DNA of 10,603 bases from JAYZVT01 sp050248375 (GTDB lineage: Bacteria > Pseudomonadota > Alphaproteobacteria > Rhizobiales > Methyloligellaceae). Position numbers and translations under genes: made by a program. Location of the stretch: assembly GCA_050248375.1 (NCBI GenBank), contig JBFWSL010000124.1, forward strand, positions 1 to 10,603. The letters are read 5' to 3'. Positions 7,959 to 10,603 of this stretch are shown one piece after another (position 1 is the stretch's first letter; each line of letters starts with the position of its first letter). The notes under the pieces were generated by a model. The model did no database searches and was not told the DNA's origin. It worked only from the letters and a program-made list of their open reading frames with translations.

Positions 7959-8334
7959 TCTCCATGAGCTCCTTTTCGTAGGCAATCAGCTTCTTGGCGG
8001 CCTTGAGGGCCTTGTAGTAGGATCCGGCCAGAATCTCCCGGTGGATGGCGTCGATAAGCTCGCTCGTGCTCGGCGCGACCTGCTGCACGTCGCGCACCAG
8101 CCTGAAATAGGTGCCGTGATGCGCGCCCGGATTGTCCGCGAGATACATGTTGAGGACGCTGAGGTAGATCTTCTTGCAGGGCGTATCGGCGTCCCCGGGC
8201 CGCAGAATGTCCTTCTCCCGCAGGATCGGGGCATCGCCCTCGATGTAGAGCCTGGCGCGATGGCCATCATTGGTGACGAGGGCATTGCCGATGATGATGC
8301 GTTCGCCAGGCTTGATCTCGACCTTCAGCGCCAT
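7942..8334 (-). CDS. flbT: Flagellin mRNA repressor FlbT
   Basis: A 130-residue RNA-acting regulator of the FlbT family. In Caulobacter it acts on the 5' leader of flagellin mRNA and promotes its decay until the hook is complete. The family pattern is clear: MALKVEIKPGERIIIGNA at the start, ALVTNDGHRARLYIEGDAPI then LREKDIL at 18-44, DTPCKKIYLSVLNMYL at 50-65, and a basic C-terminal helix with YYKALKAAKKLIAYEKEL at 106-123. The frame opens further upstream to an ATG at 8403, but those extra 23 residues are not FlbT-like and overlap the sigma-54-like promoter, so the ATG at 8334 is chosen. The ribosome binding site there is weak (GGA about 9 bases upstream), which may keep repressor levels low. 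flaF follows with overlapping coding sequence. Confidence 0.92.
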   Translation of the reverse strand: MALKVEIKPGERIIIGNALVTNDGHRARLYIEGDAPILREKDILRPGDADTPCKKIYLSVLNMYLADNPGAHHGTYFRLVRDVQQVAPSTSELIDAIHREILAGSYYKALKAAKKLIAYEKELMENASST

Positions 8335-8382
8335 TTCAGGAAGTCCGTTTTCCAGGAAACGATTGTGTATCCGGTTCGGGTT

Positions 8383-8397
8383 AGCAAATCCGTGCCA
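8383..8397 (-). promoter_or_regulatory. Sigma-54-like promoter of flbT-flaF with a one-base-short spacer
   Basis: On the minus strand the sequence TGGCACGGATTTGCT has near-perfect -24 (TGGCACG) and -12 (TTGCT) elements. The distance between GG (8396-8395) and GC (8385-8384) is 9 bases instead of the canonical 10. A start near 8371 would give a leader of about 37 bases before the flbT ATG at 8334. Location and element quality favour a real promoter, but the short spacing would be expected to lower activity. A one-base sequencing deletion is also possible. Confidence 0.55.
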
Positions 8398-8460
8398 GCG
8401 CAAGCGCCGGTTCGCGTTCCGGGTCGGCGACGGGCAGCACCCCAGTTGTAATTCGTTAAT

Positions 8461-8477
8461 GCTAACCGCCGGTTAAC
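8461..8477 (-). promoter_or_regulatory. CtrA-like box upstream of flbT
   Basis: On the minus strand GTTAACCGGCGGTTAGC contains TTAA-N7-TTAG, one base from the CtrA consensus TTAA-N7-TTAA. It lies about 90-106 bp upstream of the predicted flbT transcription start. The same GTTAACC-N5-TTAGC pattern recurs upstream of flagellin at 10105-10121. CtrA control of flagellar genes is known in many alphaproteobacteria; binding here is inferred. Confidence 0.5.
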
Positions 8478-8524
8478 GGCCGGCGCCTTTGCCGGTCCGG
8501 GGGTTCGGGAGGCGGGCCGCAGGC

Positions 8525-8558
8525 AAAGAAAAGGGCGGCGGGGTCGCCCCCGCCGCCC
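8525..8558 (-). terminator. Intrinsic terminator of the flagellin gene
   Basis: On the minus strand an 11-bp perfect G+C stem (8558-8548 pairing with 8543-8533) closes a GCGA loop, a stable GNRA-type tetraloop, and is followed at once by TTTTCTTT (8532-8525). It begins 25 bp after the flagellin stop codon. This is the clearest Rho-independent terminator in the window. It implies that flagellin is transcribed separately from flbT-flaF. Confidence 0.92.
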
Positions 8559-8582
8559 GAGTTCGTCCGAACGGTTACGCTC

Positions 8583-10019
8583 TTAGAAGAGACGCAGCAC
8601 GTTCTGGTCAGCCTGGGACGCCATCGACAGCGCCACGGAAGACAACTGCTGGCGGGTCTGCAGTGCCAGCAGGTTGGCGCCTTCCTCGTTGGTGTCGGCC
8701 AGAGTCAGGTTGGCCGCACCGGTCTGGAGCGTGTTGATGATGTTCTTGGTGAATTCCTGGCGCACCTGCACGACCGAGAGGTTCGAGCCGAAGGTCGAAG
8801 CCTGCGAACGCAGGGTGCTGATCGCCGTGGACAGCTCGTCCATGGCCGATTCGATGCCGGCATTGCTCTGGAAATCACCGGTGGTGACGGCGCCGATGCC
8901 GAGACCGGCGGAGTTGAAGCTGACACCGTCGATCGACAGCGAGCTGGAGCCGTCCTCGTTGAAGATGACGCTCAGGTCATCGCCAGCGAGCAGGTTGACG
9001 CCGTTGAAGGTCGCGTCCGCCGCGAGCTGATCGATCTGGGTGCGCAGCGCATTGAACTGCGTCTCCAGAGCCGCCCGGTTCGCGTTGACGCCCGCGGTGG
9101 GATTGGTCGTACCGGCGGCCAGGCCGAAGTTGCCAAGCGTCGCGGTGCCACCGATGGTGATGGACTCGTCGTCCTGCTCGGCGGTAACCGAGATATTGCC
9201 ATCCACATCGACCGTCGCCGTCACGCCGGTCAGTCCCTCCAGCGCATCCTGCAACTCGGCCAGCGAGGAAACCTCGTTCGCGCCGGTGCCGAAGGTGATG
9301 GTCTGGGCGGTGCCGCCGCCGACCGTGACGGTCAGGGTCTGGCCTTGGGTCACGGCAGCCTGCGTGAGCAGGTTGACGCCCGCGGTCTCGGTGGTGGTGT
9401 CGAGGCCAACGTCTGCGAGATCAGCGCCTGCGAGCGTGATATCGATGTCCGGGTTGCCGGCCGTCAGTGTGATGTCTGTGCCGTCATTGGTGGCGGTGAT
9501 ATCGATGCCGGCCGCGTCCATCGCATCGTTGATGGCAGTGGTGACATCGCCGATGGTGGCGTTGAGGGCGAAGTTGATAGTCTCGCCGTTGACGGTGAAG
9601 CTGCCCGCGCCGCCAGAGGTGTCGAACGTGCCGGTGCCGACATGGACTTCATTCACGTCAGCGTCGAGCGCGGCACCCGTGCCCTCGACTTCGGCGGCAA
9701 TGGACACCGGAGGCGATTGCAGGGCCTGACGCGCGGTCGCCTGGGCGTTCTCCACCAGCTTGGTGATGGCGGAGATGCCCTGATCGGCCGCCTCGACGGT
9801 CTGGACGGCCAGGCCGACGGAGTCGAGCAGGCGATTCAGATCACCAGCGCGGCTGTTGAGCGAGGACGCCGTAAAGAAGGCGGTCGGATCATCAAGAGCG
9901 CTGTTGACCTTGAGGCCCGTGGCCAGACGCTCCTGCGTCTTGCCGAGCAGGCTGGCGGTTTTCTGCAGCGAGAGCAGGTTGTTCCGCACCGCAGAAGAAA
10001 GAACGATATTGTCAGCCAT
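8583..10019 (-). CDS. Flagellin (filament subunit)
   Basis: A 478-residue filament protein exported by the flagellar type III system. The N-terminal D0/D1 helices span about residues 1-105 and contain KTQERLATGLKVNSALDDPT at 27-46. The C-terminal helices span about 380-478 and end in SMASQADQNVLRLF. Between them lie two beta-rich flagellin-IN-like modules, about 140-208 (FTVNGETINF, TIGDVTTAINDAM) and 228-302 (LTVTVGGGTAQTITFG, SLAELQDALEG), which would project on the filament surface. The QRVRELAVQ motif recognised by TLR5 in enteric flagellins is not seen in the N-terminal helix, as is usual for alphaproteobacteria. The start is supported by AAGGA 10 bases upstream. The 5' leader has competing hairpins and the gene ends at a strong terminator. 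Only one flagellin gene is in the window, so no paralogue name is given. Confidence 0.95.
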   Translation of the reverse strand: MADNIVLSSAVRNNLLSLQKTASLLGKTQERLATGLKVNSALDDPTAFFTASSLNSRAGDLNRLLDSVGLAVQTVEAADQGISAITKLVENAQATARQALQSPPVSIAAEVEGTGAALDADVNEVHVGTGTFDTSGGAGSFTVNGETINFALNATIGDVTTAINDAMDAAGIDITATNDGTDITLTAGNPDIDITLAGADLADVGLDTTTETAGVNLLTQAAVTQGQTLTVTVGGGTAQTITFGTGANEVSSLAELQDALEGLTGVTATVDVDGNISVTAEQDDESITIGGTATLGNFGLAAGTTNPTAGVNANRAALETQFNALRTQIDQLAADATFNGVNLLAGDDLSVIFNEDGSSSLSIDGVSFNSAGLGIGAVTTGDFQSNAGIESAMDELSTAISTLRSQASTFGSNLSVVQVRQEFTKNIINTLQTGAANLTLADTNEEGANLLALQTRQQLSSVALSMASQADQNVLRLF

Positions 10020-10028
10020 TTTACTTTT

Positions 10029-10063
10029 ATCCTTTCCTAGGACATAGGATTACTCACTATGTC
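10029..10063 (-). promoter_or_regulatory. Structured flagellin 5' leader with competing hairpins
   Basis: On the minus strand GACATAG (10063-10057) pairs perfectly with CTATGTC (10047-10041) across a 9-base loop. A second stem, TCCTA (10049-10045) with TAGGA (10039-10035), and a third, ATCCT (10050-10046) with AGGAT (10033-10029), use the same bases and cannot form together with the first. The third would cover the AAGGA ribosome binding site. In Caulobacter, FlbT targets the flagellin mRNA leader. The stems are visible; switching and FlbT binding are inferred. Confidence 0.6.
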
Positions 10064-10104
10064 TCCCCCTCCTGGAGAAGACCCCGGGATTGTGCGTGTG
10101 CGGC

Positions 10105-10121
10105 GCTAATGTGGGGTTAAC
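10105..10121 (-). promoter_or_regulatory. CtrA-like box upstream of flagellin
   Basis: On the minus strand GTTAACCCCACATTAGC contains TTAA-N7-TTAG and matches the flbT-upstream box at 12 of 17 positions, with both half-sites identical. It sits about 86-102 bases before the flagellin ATG. It may be an activator site or overlap the promoter. Assignment to CtrA is by resemblance only. Confidence 0.5.
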
Positions 10122-10156
10122 GGGCGGGGCGGCTGCCGCCGCGCGCACGCGGTGCC

Positions 10157-10190
10157 GGTCAAGCCTTTAAAAAATAAAAGAAAATTTTAA
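10157..10190 (-). promoter_or_regulatory. AT-rich block with a TTGACC hexamer, possible flagellin promoter
   Basis: Positions 10166-10190 hold 24 A/T out of 25 bases in a region otherwise rich in G+C. Three bases downstream on the minus strand is TTGACC (10162-10157), a good -35 match, so the arrangement resembles an UP element plus -35. No convincing -10 is found 16-18 bases further on, and no sigma-54 element with GG-N10-GC was found upstream of flagellin. The block is real; its promoter role is tentative. Confidence 0.35.
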
Positions 10191-10320
10191 CCTGAGAAGC
10201 CGTCCGCAACCGGTGGAATCCGACGTTCCGGGCGCGGCCCGCAAGAGGGCGCTAACCATGATTGCGCGGTCGGCGCGGGCCGGTGCCGCCCATGCCGCTG
10301 CGGAGGAGGAAGGTGGGCGG

Positions 10321-10603
10321 CTAGAGCGCCGTATCCACGGAAATCGCCGAGGTGCGCGTCGGCAGGCCGCCGGTCATGCCGGCATTGCGGCCATAGACTT
10401 CCGGTCCGGCATCTGGACGGCTGACCTTGCTGGCGATGGTGCGCAGAAGCTGCTCGGAGATCGCCTTCATGGCGATGAGGGCGTCCTGGTTCTCGGTCAG
10501 CGCCCTTTGCAGGGAGTCATGCTGGTCGCGGATGGCCTCCACCCGGGCCGGCGCCGCCATGCGCACGAAGGCCGCGTCCCGGCGCTGGGATTCCATGTCC
10601 TGG
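10321..10603 (-). CDS. Small helical protein, possibly a FlgN-like chaperone (5' end may be outside window)
   Basis: The frame ends in TAG at 10321-10323 and runs open to the window edge. An ATG at 10596 would give 91 residues, but no well-spaced ribosome binding site precedes it, so the true start may lie upstream. Residues 14-60 are likely a long amphipathic helix (AAPARVEAIRDQHDSLQRAL and on to QLLRTIASKV), followed by a flexible tail with VYGRNAGMTGG and the end SVDTAL. A helical body with a C-terminal YGxxG-like tail is reminiscent of FlgN, the chaperone of FlgK and FlgL, and both clients are encoded in this window. The similarity is weak and the gene is incomplete, so the call is a suggestion. 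Other small flagellar accessory proteins remain possible. Confidence 0.4.
   Translation of the reverse strand, partial: QDMESQRRDAAFVRMAAPARVEAIRDQHDSLQRALTENQDALIAMKAISEQLLRTIASKVSRPDAGPEVYGRNAGMTGGLPTRTSAISVDTAL

Larger units (their letters stand above)
8335..8582. other. Intergenic region between flagellin and flbT
   Basis: This 248-bp spacer contains, in minus-strand order, the flagellin terminator (8522-8558), a CCGGC-N6-GCCGG palindrome (8480-8495), the CtrA-like box (8461-8477), an AT-richer patch (about 8447-8465) and the sigma-54-like flbT promoter (8383-8397). No additional coding sequence is supported. Confidence 0.7.
10020..10320. other. Intergenic region upstream of flagellin
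   Basis: The 301-bp spacer contains the flagellin leader hairpins and ribosome binding site (10029-10063), a CtrA-like box (10105-10121), a G+C palindrome GGCGGC-T-GCCGCC (10128-10140), the AT-rich block (10157-10190) and a lone CTAACCAT (10252-10259) close to a CtrA half-site. No extra coding sequence is supported, and I see no clear terminator for the gene at 10321. Confidence 0.6.

Noticed and set aside
7959..7985. Upstream start of flaF at 7985
   Set aside because: The AAGGAG serving the 7958 start lies within this extension, and the added residues are not FlaF-like.
8335..8403. Upstream start of flbT at 8403
   Set aside because: The extra 23 residues do not look like FlbT and overlap the sigma-54-like promoter; the family N-terminus begins at 8334.
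10139..10169. Sigma-28 (FliA) promoter upstream of flagellin
   Set aside because: TAAAG is present, but the -10 position reads GCGTGCGC, which matches GCCGATAA poorly.
10181..10191. A CtrA box inside the AT-rich block (TTAA-N7-TTTT on the minus strand)
   Set aside because: The second half-site is poor and the A/T richness makes partial matches uninformative.

Overview
The window is about two-thirds G+C with strongly G/C-biased third codon positions. It holds the late part of a flagellar gene cluster. FlbT and FlaF together are a hallmark of alphaproteobacteria, so the host is almost certainly an alphaproteobacterium; genus and species cannot be read from the sequence.

Layout. (1) Positions 1-164 hold the 3' end of an unrecognised plus-strand gene. 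(2) Positions 174-1644, minus strand, hold a MoxR-type AAA+ ATPase followed 10 bp later by a class I SAM-dependent methyltransferase. (3) Positions 1645-1910 are a divergent promoter region with a sigma-54 promoter of exact -24/-12 spacing pointing at the hook gene. (4) Positions 1911-7394, plus strand, hold flgE (hook), flgK and flgL (the two hook-filament junction proteins), closely spaced and probably one operon. (5) Positions 7395-7592 are a convergent spacer packed with hairpins and a perfect 16-bp tandem repeat. (6) Positions 7593-8334, minus strand, hold flbT then flaF, overlapping by 17 bp, with a sigma-54-like promoter upstream. (7) Positions 8583-10019, minus strand, hold a flagellin gene with its own strong intrinsic terminator and a structured 5' leader. 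(8) Positions 10321-10603, minus strand, hold a small helical protein cut by the window edge, possibly a FlgN-like chaperone.

How the genes work together. FlgE builds the hook, FlgK and FlgL cap it as the junction, and flagellin polymerises on top as the filament. In Caulobacter, FlbT represses flagellin synthesis by acting on the flagellin mRNA leader until hooks are complete, and FlaF is its antagonist. The flagellin leader here carries competing hairpins close to the ribosome binding site, which suits that mechanism.

Main observations: start codons of flgE, flbT and flaF corrected from promoter, ribosome-binding-site and family evidence; a shared 17-bp element (GTTAACC-N5-TTAGC, resembling a CtrA box) upstream of both flagellin and flbT; and similar small inserted domains in FlgE, FlgL and flagellin, with a looser one in FlgK, which enlarge these proteins. 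I see no CRISPR array, mobile element, RNA gene or defence system. The interest here lies in regulation and in the architecture of the flagellar proteins rather than in an unknown enzyme system.
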